A stretch of DNA of 64,000 nucleotides. Origin: Arcuatula senhousia. Its lineage: Eukaryota; Mollusca; Bivalvia; Mytilida; Mytilidae. The stretch is taken from NCBI GenBank assembly GCA_963971305.1, contig CAXARO010001748.1, forward strand, positions 30,807 to 94,806, given 5' to 3'. A model generated the notes under the pieces. It was not told the DNA's origin. It ran no database searches and saw nothing but the letters and a program-made list of their open reading frames with translations. Of the stretch, positions 41,865 through 52,803 are shown in pieces. The translations under genes and the position numbers were made by a program. Numbering within the stretch: the stretch's first letter is position 1; every line of letters starts with the position of its first letter.

Positions 41865-43285
41865 ATGAATTTCAACATGAACAACCAGCCGTACATGAAT
41901 AATATGAACAGTAACATGCAGAATATGCCCATGCCAATGATGGCATCTCCTTTGGTCTCCTCACCGACCCAGCAAATGCAGTTTAGTGGTTCCGGATTTA
42001 TACCCTTCGCGTCAACCGCACAACCAAGTACACCCAATCCACCGTCATGGGCGAGTGAACTTTTGTCTAAATTTGAGGCCATGTCCTTAAAAATGAACTC
42101 CATTGACGAGATCAAGAGATCAGTAACTAGTATTGATTTGAAAATGAATGAAATGAAAAGTGATATTTGTAGTTTGTCAAATCGAGTGACGGAGGTTGAA
42201 AACAGTCAGACGTTTATTTCGAAAACTTTTGATGATAATATTAAAAAGTCGGAGAAAACGTGTAAAACTCTGGAATCTCAAGTTAAAAAAATTCAATCCG
42301 AAGAGGGGGGTCAAGGGGGGGTCCAAGAACACCTTAACAGGGAATTGATTTTCCCAATAACAGATAACAGAGAATTGATCTTTTTGGACTGAACATTTCA
42401 ATTTAGCTAACATACTATTTTTAATAACAGATAACATAAAATTATATTATTCAATAACAGGTAACAGTAAACGGAACTTCTTCAATAACAGTTAACACAG
42501 AACTGGTCAATAACAGTTAACATTAAATCTGATATCTGCAATAACAGCTAACAGAGAACCAATTTAAGCCAATAACACAGGAACAGCTAACCCCCTTGCC
42601 CCCCCTCTCCGAATACGAAGCGTTGCGCATAGACATTGCATCAATGAAGGCAGAGGCAAAAACAATAACCGAGTCTAAACTTGATATTAATAAAATTGTA
42701 AAAGCAAATGAAAAATTGAATAGTGACATTGAGGTTATCCAAAATGAGTCAATGCGGGACAATTTACTTTTTCATGGTATAAAGGAAGCAGCGGGTGAAG
42801 ACTGTTCCGACATCATAAAGAAAATTTGCAAGGATGTTCTCGAAATAGACGAAGATCTTACTCCATTTATCAAATCCACATTTCGCCTTGGCAAAACCAA
42901 ACGGCCCGAAAATATACAAGCGAATGAAAATAAAGAGGTAATCCGTCCGATTTTAGTGAAATTCGGTGATAGACTGAAACGCGACGAGGTTCGTAAAAGT
43001 AGTTCCAAACTGAAGAATACAACCGTCTCAATAACTGATCATTTCCCGAGATCTGTGGTGGAAAAACGACGAGAGTTGATTCCGTTACTAAAGAAAGCCC
43101 GAGAGGCCGATGTTAAGGCTGTTCTAATTCGAGACAAGTTATTCATTGGAGGTGTCGCTTATACCGGTGGGTCGATCGATGGTGCTATTGAACAGGCGAA
43201 AATTAGAAAAGCAGAAGCTGAAACTCGAAATTCGAACGAAAACAACAGAGCGGAAGGTGGACTCGATGATGTTACAATGGCGTAG
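41865..43285 (+). pseudogene. LINE ORF1 protein gene, interrupted by a transposon insertion
   Basis: The first ATG of the frame is at 41865 (MNFNMNNQPYMNNMN...). The N-terminus is Met/Asn/Pro-rich, followed by a heptad-like coiled coil (SLKMNSIDEIKRSVTSIDLK...). After the insertion the frame resumes at 42614 with YEALRIDIASMKAEAK and more coiled coil. An RRM-like block follows: ESMRDNLLFHGIKE, STFRLGKTKR, RPILVKFGDR; then a basic C-terminal block and MA-stop. This matches the L1 ORF1p layout (coiled coil, RRM, CTD), an RNA-binding chaperone. Removing the element plus one 6-bp duplicate (311 nt) changes the frame from 0 to 2, exactly what is needed to rejoin it. Confidence 0.85.
42303..42607. 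mobile_element. 305-bp G-rich element with 6-bp duplication and AATAACAG repeats
   Basis: TCCGAA lies directly outside both ends (42297-42302 and 42608-42613). Ends are GAGGGGGGTCAAGGGGG and, inverted, CCCCCTTGCCCCCCCTC. Inside are seven copies of AATAACAGNTAACA-type words at 42356, 42423, 42453, 42484, 42509, 42540 and 42571, steps of 25-31 bp after the first. No ORF of its own. Possibly transposase-binding repeats; superfamily not assigned. Confidence 0.82.
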
Positions 43286-46200
43286 GACACGTCGAAGTTA
43301 TCTGTTACAAATCTCAAGTGTTTAGCGTGGAATATAAATGGTGGTTTTGAAAATAAAGTAAATGATACTAGTTTTAGAAATTTTATTAGCACTTATGATA
43401 TTGTGTTTTTGTCTGAATGCTGGATTAATGATACTTGTGATGTTGAAATTGATAATTACAATTGTAAAGCTATTTCATTGTCCAGAAAAAAGTACAAACA
43501 AGGTTGTGGTTTATATCTTATGATAAAAAATTCAATCGAAAAACATGTAAAAGTATTGGAAATTTTATACGAAACTATTGTATGGCTGAGAGTGTCCAAA
43601 GTATTAACAGGCTGTGGAACTGATTATCTGATAGCTTTCGTCTATATACCCCCTCAGAACTCATCTTTCTATAAGATACATGAAGTTGATTTGTTTTATG
43701 AACTAGAAACGCAGGTAGCCAAATATTCTAATGACTGTCCAAATATATTTATCATTGGTGATTGTAACTCTAGAACTGGTAATTTGTATGATTTTGTTAA
43801 TAATGATGTATTACATGATAGTGTTTTAGATAGGGTTGGTGAATGTTTTACTTACGTTACTGACGAGACTCTACCTGTCAGAAGTAATCCGGATACTGCG
43901 ACCAACGACTATGGTTTGAAGATTATTGACCTTTGTAAAAGTAGTAGTTTGCGTATCTTGAATGGTCGACATCCTGATGGTATGGCAAGTGATTTTACTT
44001 ACAGCGGACCAAGAGGTATGAGTGTTATAGACTATGTTCTATGTAAATCTGGTAGCTTCGACTTGGTTTCAAAATTTATTACTAGCAACTTTACAACGTA
44101 CAGTGACCATGCACCTTTGCATATCCACTTTAAAATAAACTATTCTACTGAAAGTGTTAATCCCAAACCTAGTGATGAGAATTTGGGAGATGAATCTTTG
44201 TTCTATAAATGGGACAACGACTTAAAAGACATGTGTTTTAACGCCTTGTTAGTAAACGCAGATACCTTAAGTACAACAATCGAACATGTTGACATTTCAT
44301 CCCAAGAACGAATTGACTCTTTAGTTAATAATTTTTCTGAAGTGTTCATTAATATTATGACTCCATTCTTTAAGCAGGACAAACAACCAAGTAAAAACCG
44401 TACTGCAAATAACAAAGCACCTGATAAACCATGGTTTGACCGTAAATGTAAAGAACTGTATTTCAATTATCGTAAAGCGTTGTTGAATTTTAACATGGAC
44501 AAAACTCGAGTTAACCACAGAGAGTTGAACCGTACCAAAAGCGAATACAAGGACTACGAACGTAAATGTAACCGTATTTATAAACGCCAACAAGGTGATA
44601 TGTTGAGTAAATTACGTTCTGATAACCCTCAACTGTTTTATGCGAAATTCAAGAAAAAAAGGAGTATGAAATGTGATTTGAATGCATCTGACTTCTTCGA
44701 CTATTTTAAAACTTTAGTATCAGATGTGCCGATACGAAATGTTAACCCAAATATGCCCGAAAATGACTGTGTTTTTGAAGATTTGGATCAAAGCATTTCG
44801 CAAAATGAAATTGAGAATGCCATTCGTCAACTGAAACGCGAAAAAAGCCACGGCCCGGACTGTTTTTTAAATGAGTTTTTAATTGAATTCAAAGACTTTC
44901 TATTGCCATTTTTATGTACTATTTTCAATGCCGTCTTGGATTCAGGTTATTTCCCGTCTATATGGACTGATGCTATCCTTGTACCAGTGTTTAAATCGGG
45001 TGATGTAAACGATCCAGGGAACTATCGTGGAATTAGTCTCGTCAGTAATCTAGGTAAATTGTTTACTACTATATTAAATCTTAGATTATTAAAATGGGCA
45101 TCTAGTAATGATGTATTAACTGATGCACAATTTGGGTTTCGTAATGGTTATAGTACAGTTGATGCAATATTTTGTGTTTATTCTGTTATACAAAATACTT
45201 TATGTAAAGGTAAAGGTAAAAGATTGTATTGTTGTTTCGTAGATTACAAAAAGGCGTTTGATTCTATAGATCGTATTTGTTTGTGGTATAAGTTGGCAAA
45301 AATAGGTATTAGAGGCAAATTATTATTAGTTTTGAAGTCTATGTATGAAAATGTTAGAACATGCATACGTTTCAATGGTTTTAACTCTGATTATTTCAGC
45401 AATAACCTTGGTGTCATGCAAGGCGAAGTTCTTTCTCCTATATTATTTTCATTTTATGTTAATGATTTTGAATGTGAATTTATTTCAAAAGGTAATTTTC
45501 CCCTTGAATTTCAAGACATAGCATTATTTTTATTAATGTATGCCGACGATATGATTTTGTTTGCTGAAACTGTTGAAGAATTACAAAATATGTTAAATAC
45601 ATTGTCTCATTATACAGAAGAATGGGGTTTGTCTGTTAATGTTAAGAAAACTAAAATTGTTGTATTTAGAAAAGGTGGAACAATTAAAACACACGAAGAA
45701 TGGTTTTACAATGGTAGAAAACTTGATATTGTAGATCAGTTTTGTTATTTAGGTGTTTTATTGCATTATAATTGTAAATTTTTGATAACACAGAAGCATT
45801 GTGCAGAACAAGGTAGAAAAGCAATGTTTGGCTTAAGAAGAAATACATCTTCTTTATTTTTAAATATATTTACAATGTTAAGTCTGTTTGACACTTATGT
45901 AGTAAGTGTGTTAATGTATGGCTGTGAAATATGGGGAGCCCATAAAGCGCCCATGGTTGAAAAAGTACATATAGACTATTGTAAGATTTTACTGGGTGTT
46001 AAAAGATCAACTTGTAATGTAATGTTGTATTATGAACTTGGTAGGTTACCACTCCTATATGAAAGATATTACAGAATGATAAAATTTTGGATTAAGATTT
46101 TGAATTGTAATAATTGTATTGTACAGTCATGTTACAAAGAATTGGTAGATAACTGTTTGCGTTGTAATAACTGGGCTTCATGTATTAGAAAAATATTGTA

Positions 46201-46720
46201 TGATTTAGGTATGAATTATTTGTGGGATAGTCAATTTGTGTTAAACATAGATAACTCATGTCTTTTGACTATCAGACAACGCTTGAATGATCAAGCAAAA
46301 CAAGAACTTCACTTGGTATTGGATGCATCACAAAAATGTCGATTATATAAATATGTAGTTTCTAATATTGATCTTCAATTTTATTTACAAAAATGTATAC
46401 CTGTTGTATATCGTAAGTTAATTACTAAGATTAGATTATCTTCTCACAATCTGTGTATTGAAACTGGACGTTATCATGGAGTTAATAGAAATGAAAGACA
46501 TTGTTATATGTGTAATTTGAACGTATTAGAGGATGAATTTCATTTCATTTTACAGTGTAATTGTTATGTTTTACTTCGTAAAAAATATATAAAGAAGTAT
46601 TATTGGTCTAGGCCTTCAGCCTTTAAACTAGTACAACTGTTTTGTGTGGAAAATGTTAAAGAGCTGTGCAATTTAGGGAAATATTTATTAAATGCCTTTA
46701 AGATTAGGAATAATGTTTAG
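43286..46720 (+). CDS. LINE ORF2 protein: endonuclease, reverse transcriptase, C-terminal zinc knuckle
   Basis: The frame opens directly after the ORF1 TAG (43283-43285), and endonuclease sequence starts within 12 codons (NLKCLAWNINGG). Endonuclease motifs: VFLSECW, FIIGDCNSRTG, VIDYVLC, YSDHAPLHI. RT: NYRGISLVSNLGKLFT, CFVDYKKAFDSIDR, GVMQGEVLSPILFSFYVNDF, LLMYADDMILFAET (YADD from 45539). The knuckle CYMCNLNVLEDEFHFILQC lies near 46505-46560. There is no ATG before the endonuclease core, so translation would need stop readthrough, reinitiation at a non-AUG codon, or a lost ATG. All catalytic blocks look intact. Confidence 0.9.
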   Translation, partial: DTSKLSVTNLKCLAWNINGGFENKVNDTSFRNFISTYDIVFLSECWINDTCDVEIDNYNCKAISLSRKKYKQGCGLYLMIKNSIEKHVKVLEILYETIVWLRVSKVLTGCGTDYLIAFVYIPPQNSSFYKIHEVDLFYELETQVAKYSNDCPNIFIIGDCNSRTGNLYDFVNNDVLHDSVLDRVGECFTYVTDETLPVRSNPDTATNDYGLKIIDLCKSSSLRILNGRHPDGMASDFTYSGPRGMSVIDYVLCKSGSFDLVSKFITSNFTTYSDHAPLHIHFKINYSTESVNPKPSDENLGDESLFYKWDNDLKDMCFNALLVNADTLSTTIEHVDISSQERIDSLVNNFSEVFINIMTPFFKQDKQPSKNRTANNKAPDKPWFDRKCKELYFNYRKALLNFNMDKTRVNHRELNRTKSEYKDYERKCNRIYKRQQGDMLSKLRSDNPQLFYAKFKKKRSMKCDLNASDFFDYFKTLVSDVPIRNVNPNMPENDCVFEDLDQSISQNEIENAIRQLKREKSHGPDCFLNEFLIEFKDFLLPFLCTIFNAVLDSGYFPSIWTDAILVPVFKSGDVNDPGNYRGISLVSNLGKLFTTILNLRLLKWASSNDVLTDAQFGFRNGYSTVDAIFCVYSVIQNTLCKGKGKRLYCCFVDYKKAFDSIDRICLWYKLAKIGIRGKLLLVLKSMYENVRTCIRFNGFNSDYFSNNLGVMQGEVLSPILFSFYVNDFECEFISKGNFPLEFQDIALFLLMYADDMILFAETVEELQNMLNTLSHYTEEWGLSVNVKKTKIVVFRKGGTIKTHEEWFYNGRKLDIVDQFCYLGVLLHYNCKFLITQKHCAEQGRKAMFGLRRNTSSLFLNIFTMLSLFDTYVVSVLMYGCEIWGAHKAPMVEKVHIDYCKILLGVKRSTCNVMLYYELGRLPLLYERYYRMIKFWIKILNCNNCIVQSCYKELVDNCLRCNNWASCIRKILYDLGMNYLWDSQFVLNIDNSCLLTIRQRLNDQAKQELHLVLDASQKCRLYKYVVSNIDLQFYLQKCIPVVYRKLITKIRLSSHNLCIETGRYHGVNRNERHCYMCNLNVLEDEFHFILQCNCYVLLRKKYIKKYYWSRPSAFKLVQLFCVENVKELCNLGKYLLNAFKIRNNV

Positions 46721-46858
46721 TTCTAATGTATTGTAACGATAATTTCTGACGTATATACATGATATACTTGTATAACTGCTATATTACTATACTGTCTGAT
46801 GTACAATTTTATACTGATAAACTGTAATAGTTTAAAGTTAATAAAGAATGAATGAAAT

Positions 46859-47525
46859 AGATCAATTATCATTAGATTATAACTTATTTTTTGCTAATTG
46901 CATGCTTTGAATTTTATGTCAAAGAAACATGCATCCTTATCCCGTATATAGAGTGTCCAAGCGGGAGACAGGATATGTTATTTGTACATGACATGTTTAT
47001 TATATGGACCCAATATATATGTCCAGGTACCCACGCGTGCATCTAACAAACACCTGTACGGTAATCAATAATGTGCGATAAAAAGCTAATTAAATATGAA
47101 AGGGGGAAAGAGGCAAAGAGGCACCAATGGGGCATTCGAGTGTCAAAAGTCCGAAAGGGCAACGACGAAACCGGTAAACGACGAAAAAGAAAAGTGTACT
47201 ATTTAAAGAATATTTTTATAGAGAAAATCAGTAGGAATCTCATTCACGATTTACATACCGCTAGGGCAGTGAACTTATCAAGGCAATATGAATACCAAAC
47301 TTTACGTTACATTTAAACATAGATTGCAAAATGATTGAATGTTCCAAATTGCTTAATTTTGTTATATCGATTCACACTTTTTGAAATTACAAAAATCAAA
47401 GTCATATAGCTACTTGCCCTTCACCCGTAACTCAAATTTCAAAGTGAGCTTGAAAAGAGAAATGTTGAACATGTCTATGGTGTACCAAAAGGTTCAAAAT
47501 AATTTAAATGACGACTAGGTGATAA
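46859..47525. other. mostly featureless; short retroelement-like remnant at 47110-47200
   Basis: GGCACCAATGGGGCATTCGA, GTGTCAAAAGTCCGAAAGGG, CAACGACGAAACCGG resembles 13445-13500 (ACCAATGGGGTATCTGAATG, TCAAAAGGGCAGAGACGAAACC). It is probably another scrap of that family. Nothing else recognised. Confidence 0.45.
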
Positions 47526-47529
47526 AATG

Positions 47530-47690
47530 TAGCGCCTAGGCGACATTTTAGTCGACAATGCGATTTCATTTCTCGCATAGGCGATATTTTTTATCGCCTG
47601 TGCGATATTTTTTATCGCCTATGCGATATTTTTTATTGATTTGGAGGTACATTTTACCGCCTATGCGATACTTTATTTCGAATTGTCTTT
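47530..47690. repeat. palindromic minisatellite of ATCGCCTATGCGATA units
   Basis: Units of about 20 bp, GCGATATTTTTTATCGCCTA/TGTGCGATA, repeated four to five times. ATCGC and GCGAT alternate, so every unit can fold on its neighbour. Flanked by worn versions (GCGCCTAGGCGAC at the left, CCGCCTATGCGATAC at the right). Confidence 0.75.
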
Positions 47691-47699
47691 CTTGTAATA

Positions 47700-48470
47700 T
47701 TTTACTCGGTTCGAATAGAATTTAACACGAGCGTCCGAAGTGGTTCAAAATTAGATATATCGACTAGACAATAATTGAATAAAGCACTCCATAAATGACA
47801 CAAACAATATATATTAATAACGTGTTTCTCTTGTGAGACACTCCTCAATGGGTGGTAAATAATGTTTATTGACAATTAACTGTCACGCCTTAATTCGTGC
47901 GAATGCAATAAATGGTAGGATCCCTTGGATTTTTCTTTTTATGATATCAGTTAGCTAATAATATGAAATAGGCATTGCCTAACTGCGAGCACAGCATAAT
48001 GGATTGGTTGACAAATATTTTTGTAAATACATGTGAAAAATAACTCTCCACATTACAACATAAAAACAGAACACGGATGGATTCTCATGATCATATGACG
48101 GAGTTCCACGAGTAATAAAATCTTTTAGAAATCAAAGTATCACATCGGAAGAACCCCATTCCCGCAAAGACGTGGACACTTTGATTCTAAAACATTTGTC
48201 AATGTAAACATTTTTAATGAACGAATAAAAAGATTTAATTTCGAATGCAATGATATAAAATCTGAAATCATCGTTGTTATTTTTATTTTGGTGCATTTTC
48301 TAGAACGTTCAATTTGGGACGAGATGCTAGGGGCGATTGAACTCCGGATTCCTTTGATTAGCATATCTGGACAAAAAAAAAATTAATATCAGCATTAGGC
48401 AAATTTTCGCGGGAACTTGCTGCGTGCCCACCACGAGCTATGTTCGCTATAACATCAACATACATTTTTC
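47700..48470. other. AT-rich stretch without a recognised gene
   Basis: No ORF or repeat I can name apart from an inverted copy of the dispersed GCGCCTCTGATGAGTCTT repeat that starts just after it (48480-48575). Confidence 0.5.
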
Positions 48471-48592
48471 AATATTTTGGCCAGAGCGCCTCTGATGAGT
48501 CTTGAATAAGCGAAACTCGCGCCAGGCGCCGGGGTCAGGCGTAGCATTTTTTTTTGTCTGCAACTTTGTTGTAATTCTAACACCCATTATGG

Positions 48593-49330
48593 TTTTTATG
48601 CCCCCGCGACGACATGTCGGGAAGCTTTAAGTTTTACTCATGTCCGTCCGTACGTACGTCCGTCCGTACAAATTTCCGTCAAGCTTTTCTCAGGAATCCG
48701 TACATGAGAACGATTTGAAACTTGGTAGGATGGTTCAGTATGACCCACTATACGTCCTAAGCCATTTTGAAACCTGTCGGACATGTACTACCTGTTTGGG
48801 ACTTAGGCCAATGTGAAAATGTGTTAACATGACTATGAAAATTTCTGTCAAGCTTTTCTCGGGAACGATACATGAGAATGATTTGAAACTTGGTAGGATT
48901 GTTCAGTATGACAAACTATATGTCTTAAGCGATTTTGAGACATGTCGGAAATCTACTTCCTGTTTGAGACTTAGGCCGATGTGAAAATATGTGAACATGA
49001 CTGAAAATATCCGTCAAGCTTTTCTCAGGAACCGTACATGGGAATGATTTGAAACTTGGTAGGATTGTTCAGTATGACAAACTTTATTTCCTAAGCGATT
49101 TTGAGACCTGTCAGACATCTACTTCTTGCTTATGACTAGGCTGATATAAAAATAAATATGAAAATTTCCGCCAAACTTTTCTCAGAAACTGTACATGGGT
49201 GTGATTTGAAACTTGGTAGGATGGATCACTATGACAAACTGTACGTCCTTAGCGACTTTCAGGTCTGTCGGACATCTACTTCCTGTTTGTTGCCTAGCGG
49301 GGGGGGGGGGGGGGTGGCATCCGTGTTCCA
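48593..49330 (+). repeat. about 160-bp tandem array (family H) with GTCCGTCCGTACG microsatellite at left
   Basis: GATTTGAAACTTGGTAGGAT recurs near 48713, 48871, 49041 and 49201, steps of about 158-170 bp, each preceded by TCAAGCTTTTCTC and followed by AGTATGACAAACT. CCCCCGCGACGACATGTCGGG (48602) and the GTCCGTCCGTACGTACGTCC stretch lie at the left. A G run (about 49300) closes the array. Confidence 0.82.
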
Positions 49331-49734
49331 TGGACACATTCCTTCTTTATCACGGCCACCCATCGTGCTCATGCATAACCGAATGTTATGCAAAAAAATC
49401 CGTGAGATCGACTACCTGTTATGCAAAAGATCGCCTAAAACTATCACCTTGTCACAAAAACTCAGCAAAATATTTAAGCTGGAGAGATATTTTGACAATC
49501 TGGCGATGTGATGGGCTCGAGAAGTCTTTTTCCTTTTCAGTCATCTGTCTTAAAACCTCTACATGTATCATAATTTTCCTTAAAAGCTTTTGTCATGGGA
49601 CTTGAAACCTGATTTTTCTACAAATTGCATTAAAAGTTTTTAATTCTGTACTTTATAACCACGCCGATACTGTGATTTTCATCATCCATACACATGCCAA
49701 AAATCTAAAACAGTTTTGTTTGTCAATTCACTAA

Positions 49735-50345
49735 GGTTTTCGCAAAACCAGTAAACACCAACAAGAACGGAACAAAAACAGACAACATGTAAAACATGGA
49801 AACACAAAATAACTGAATATCAATCAACAACGCAAACTCCAGTCGAAACAAGAGTGAACTCAGGTGCTCCGGAAGAGTAAGCAGTTCCTGCTTGCTATAG
49901 CACACCCGTCGCGTTGCCAATAGTCCATTCAGCGTGTCAAATCCGGTAAAGGAAGACAAAACATAAAACCTAAGACAAACCAACATCTGCACTCATCTGA
50001 GAGATCGAAATCCCATATTTGTCTATAAGTGCATGATGTCTTCCGTAAAATTTCTTGAGTGAAGACACCAACCGAGGAGCAACATAACCCTGTGTGAGCA
50101 ATTTTTGCGTCAGACATGTCGCTCTGCAAAGGAATTCGATGTTAGTTCCGCATGCTCTGGAGTAACGAATCAATTGAGATACGTAAACTCCATAAGCTGG
50201 AGCGGACGGAATGTTGCTACACAAGAAGGGAAAGTTTACGATTGGAAAGTTGAAGTCATTACGTTTGTCAAAGAGCCTTTTGAAAGTCTTCCTTGAGAGT
50301 CAATTTTGAGATGTAGATCTAAATATGAGCAGACTTCCTAGAATC
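49735..50345 (-). pseudogene. reverse transcriptase C-terminal fragment and 3' tail (same family as 32230)
   Basis: From about 50330 the minus strand reads DLHLKIDSQGRLSK, then in a shifted frame FDKRNDFNFPIVNFPFLCSN, IPSAPAYGVYVSQLIRYSRA, KKFYGRHHALIDKYGISISQ. One frameshift lies near the KGS/KRL junction (about 50285). The noncoding tail (49743-50011) repeats at 13484-13755. Probably a decayed Penelope-like or related retroelement. Confidence 0.65.
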
Positions 50346-50635
50346 CGTTGTGTCCTTTATCTCAAGCTCCTAGGGATATATGCGATGGAGAAAAAAAGCC
50401 GTAAAGGGGAACGGCAAATTTAATCCTAAAAAAAAATGAAGTTCCCCTTTATATTAATATTTAATAAATATTTATTAAAGGGGAATGGTAATTTTTTCTA
50501 AAAATGTATTTTAAGCATTCCATGAAGGACACTATCTGGTCCTGATGCTTTTGGGGGATCTAAAACTTTAATAGTATCAACCTTTTCGCTTTGCTATTGA
50601 TTTTCTTGTTAGTTTTTCTGAATTTAATTCAAAGT

Positions 50636-50818
50636 ATGGAAGGTCTTGGATCTGAAACCCAGCGGAAGTATTTATTAATGAGCTGTGAGCATTTTTTGTT
50701 GTCATCACAAAGCGTTGAAACATTTATGATACATGATAAGTACGTAAAAGATATTTTTAAGAAGCTGCATACTCAAAAGAATAATACTAGGCGTAAAAGC
50801 AAGTGCACAATCATATAA
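50636..50818 (+). CDS. short open frame, possible terminal exon, unrecognised
   Basis: 60 codons from ATG (MEGLGSETQRKYLLMSCEHF ...) to TAA. An acceptor-like TTTTCTTGTTAG lies at 50601-50612 and an AATAAA at about 51126. That fits a last exon of a plus-strand transcript, but no upstream exon was found and the product is not recognised. Confidence 0.25.
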   Translation: MEGLGSETQRKYLLMSCEHFLLSSQSVETFMIHDKYVKDIFKKLHTQKNNTRRKSKCTII

Positions 50819-50829
50819 GTCTCAGAGAG

Positions 50830-51880
50830 GCTCGATTTGACAGTGAACGAATATTAATTACATATTTATGTGACAGTCTGTAGGTTATACATGTATGTCA
50901 TGTATGTTTTAACTTAACTAATTTTGATAATTAGCAACCTTGCGATCGTGATAAATGATTTTGACGTACGGTACCATTTATTTGTTTATTTCTAATTCAA
51001 AGATGTTTCCAATCAATTTTCTAGTTCAGTTTTAATTTCTTACAAATAGACATTAATATATTTAAAGACAAGGGGAGATGTAGATATCGCTATTTAATAT
51101 TGATTTATTGTATATCTGTGGTCAAATAAAAGTTCAAGTCAAGTTTTATGGTTCTACATGCCGTTAGGGTTGATGACTAACGGTGTCCTGTTAATTGTCC
51201 GATTACTAGTGCACATGTTACTTCTGTCAGTGCAAGCATGGAAGTATCAAAGTACCTAAATTAATACCCCCACGATGATAGTAATCATCATGGCTCATGC
51301 TGAACAGAGTTTGTTAAACCCATTTGACCTATACTAATAGACGATTAAATGTACGCGACACGAAACGGAAATTAGAAAACAGACGATCTTCAACATTACC
51401 ATAGGTCGCTGCTCTCCGTCTTGCATTGGCCCAAGATACATAAGTTTCAAGACCAATCCCTAAATTATCAACGAAAGGCCATTTCTAGACATCGAATAAT
51501 AAACAAATAGATGACAGCGACAAACAAATGCTTTGACAGAGATTCCTGGCTTATGACAGGCACATATAAAATGTGGCGGGGTAAAACTAGTTTTTTGGGC
51601 CCAAAGCACAAAAATAACACTAAAAATCAAATCGATAAAAGTCCAATTCATCAGGAGAGAATCTGAGACAAGAGCACTATACGAGAACAACGAGACGTTA
51701 AGGAACACTCTTGAGAACAATTGTCGCTACTGACAGCAAGCTAAGAAGCATATTTCGACTGATAAAAAACTAGAAAATGTGTCTATGAGCCACAGATGGC
51801 CCGCCCGTTCTTGCAATGTTTGTATAGTGTATGAGAAAAGTGTGAAAAAAAAGTTTAAGGCTCCAAAAAAAGTAGGTTTT
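50830..51880. other. stretch without a recognised gene
   Basis: AT-rich. Contains the AATAAA mentioned for the 50636 frame. No repeat or exon that I can support. Confidence 0.5.
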
Positions 51881-51893
51881 CATGTACATAGTA

Positions 51894-52182
51894 CAGGGTT
51901 CCCACTATTTTTTGGACACAATATTCAAGGGTTTTTCCAGGACTTTTCAAGGGTATTGATGTCATTTTCAAGGATTAAAATTTTGACAAAAATTTTAAAA
52001 ATCCTACATTTTTCTGCCTTTTTTTTTATCAAATGGTCAACAAATCTGCATAATACAAAATTCCAGGGTTTTTCAAGGATATTTGATAAAATTCAAGGAT
52101 TCTTCCAGGTTTTTGAGCATTGAAATGAAATTCAAGGACTTTTCCAGGTTTCCTTGAATTCAAGGATGGGGTGGGAACCCTG
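51894..52182. mobile_element. CAGGGTTCCCAC MITE (hAT-like ends)
   Basis: Ends CAGGGTTCCCAC and GTGGGAACCCTG. ATAGTA lies directly outside both (51888-51893 and 52183-52188). The body is AT-rich with repeated TTCAAGG(A/G)(T/C)TTTTCCAGG words on both halves. hAT ends begin CAGNG, but hAT duplicates 8 bp and only 6 match here, so the superfamily is uncertain. Confidence 0.72.
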
Positions 52183-52239
52183 ATAGTATTATATGTTATA
52201 TTATAAAACTACTTACCATCTATGGAATTGTTGATTTGA

Positions 52240-52800
52240 ATGTCATAGATGAATGTCTATCATGAAGATGAAAAGTTGGCCATGATGAATGTCCAGAATG
52301 AGCAAATGTCTTTAGTATGAGGATAAGTAACAATTCCAAGTAATGAATGTTGTTGGTTTTTTTTGGATGAATCATTTCTACATTTAAAATGTCATTCATA
52401 AATGGCATAAATAAATCCCACTACATACATGTCTATTATGAGGATGAATAGTTACAAATAAAATATATGATAAAAAGATCCCACATCTGCTTAAGTTCCC
52501 ACAGCAATACGAAAATAATTCCATGATGGTGAGAATGAATAGTCTTCTCAAATTATTGAATGAATAGTTTTCAGGAATAAATAATTGTGAGGAGAATGAA
52601 TATTTTCCAATATTGAAATTTTCTAATAAGACGAGGCACTTTCCAGAAAATGTTACAATGTATTAATATTAAATGATAGTTTTCTAATACGACTGTAGAT
52701 ATCCTTTAAGCTTACAAAAAACAGGTTTGATTCATTTTGATATAAAATTTTTCATCATTAAAATCACTTTGCACACAATAAAATAGTGAATCGGAAAATC
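52240..52800 (-). repeat. worn short repeats downstream of the Helentron coding region
   Basis: ATGAATGTC, ATGAGGATGAATAGT, GTGAGAATGAATAGT and similar words recur irregularly between 52247 and 52605. They probably belong to the 3' noncoding end of the Helitron-class element. I could not place its terminal hairpin. Confidence 0.45.
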
Positions 52801-52803
52801 TGT

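Larger units (their letters stand above)
41770..46858 (+). mobile_element. nearly full-length two-ORF LINE (L1-like ORF1, CR1/L2-like ORF2)
   Basis: Holds ORF1 (41865-43285, interrupted), a single TAG, then ORF2 (43286-46720), and ends AATAAAGAATGAATGAAAT. The 5' border is not defined; I place it just before the ORF1 start. The only obvious damage is the 42303-42607 insertion. Confidence 0.88.

Noticed and set aside
42356..42590. Evenly spaced AATAACAG repeats that look like a CRISPR array
   Set aside because: The window is eukaryotic, repeats are only about 14 bp and vary, spacing is 25-31 bp, and the array lies inside a transposon with a target duplication in a LINE.
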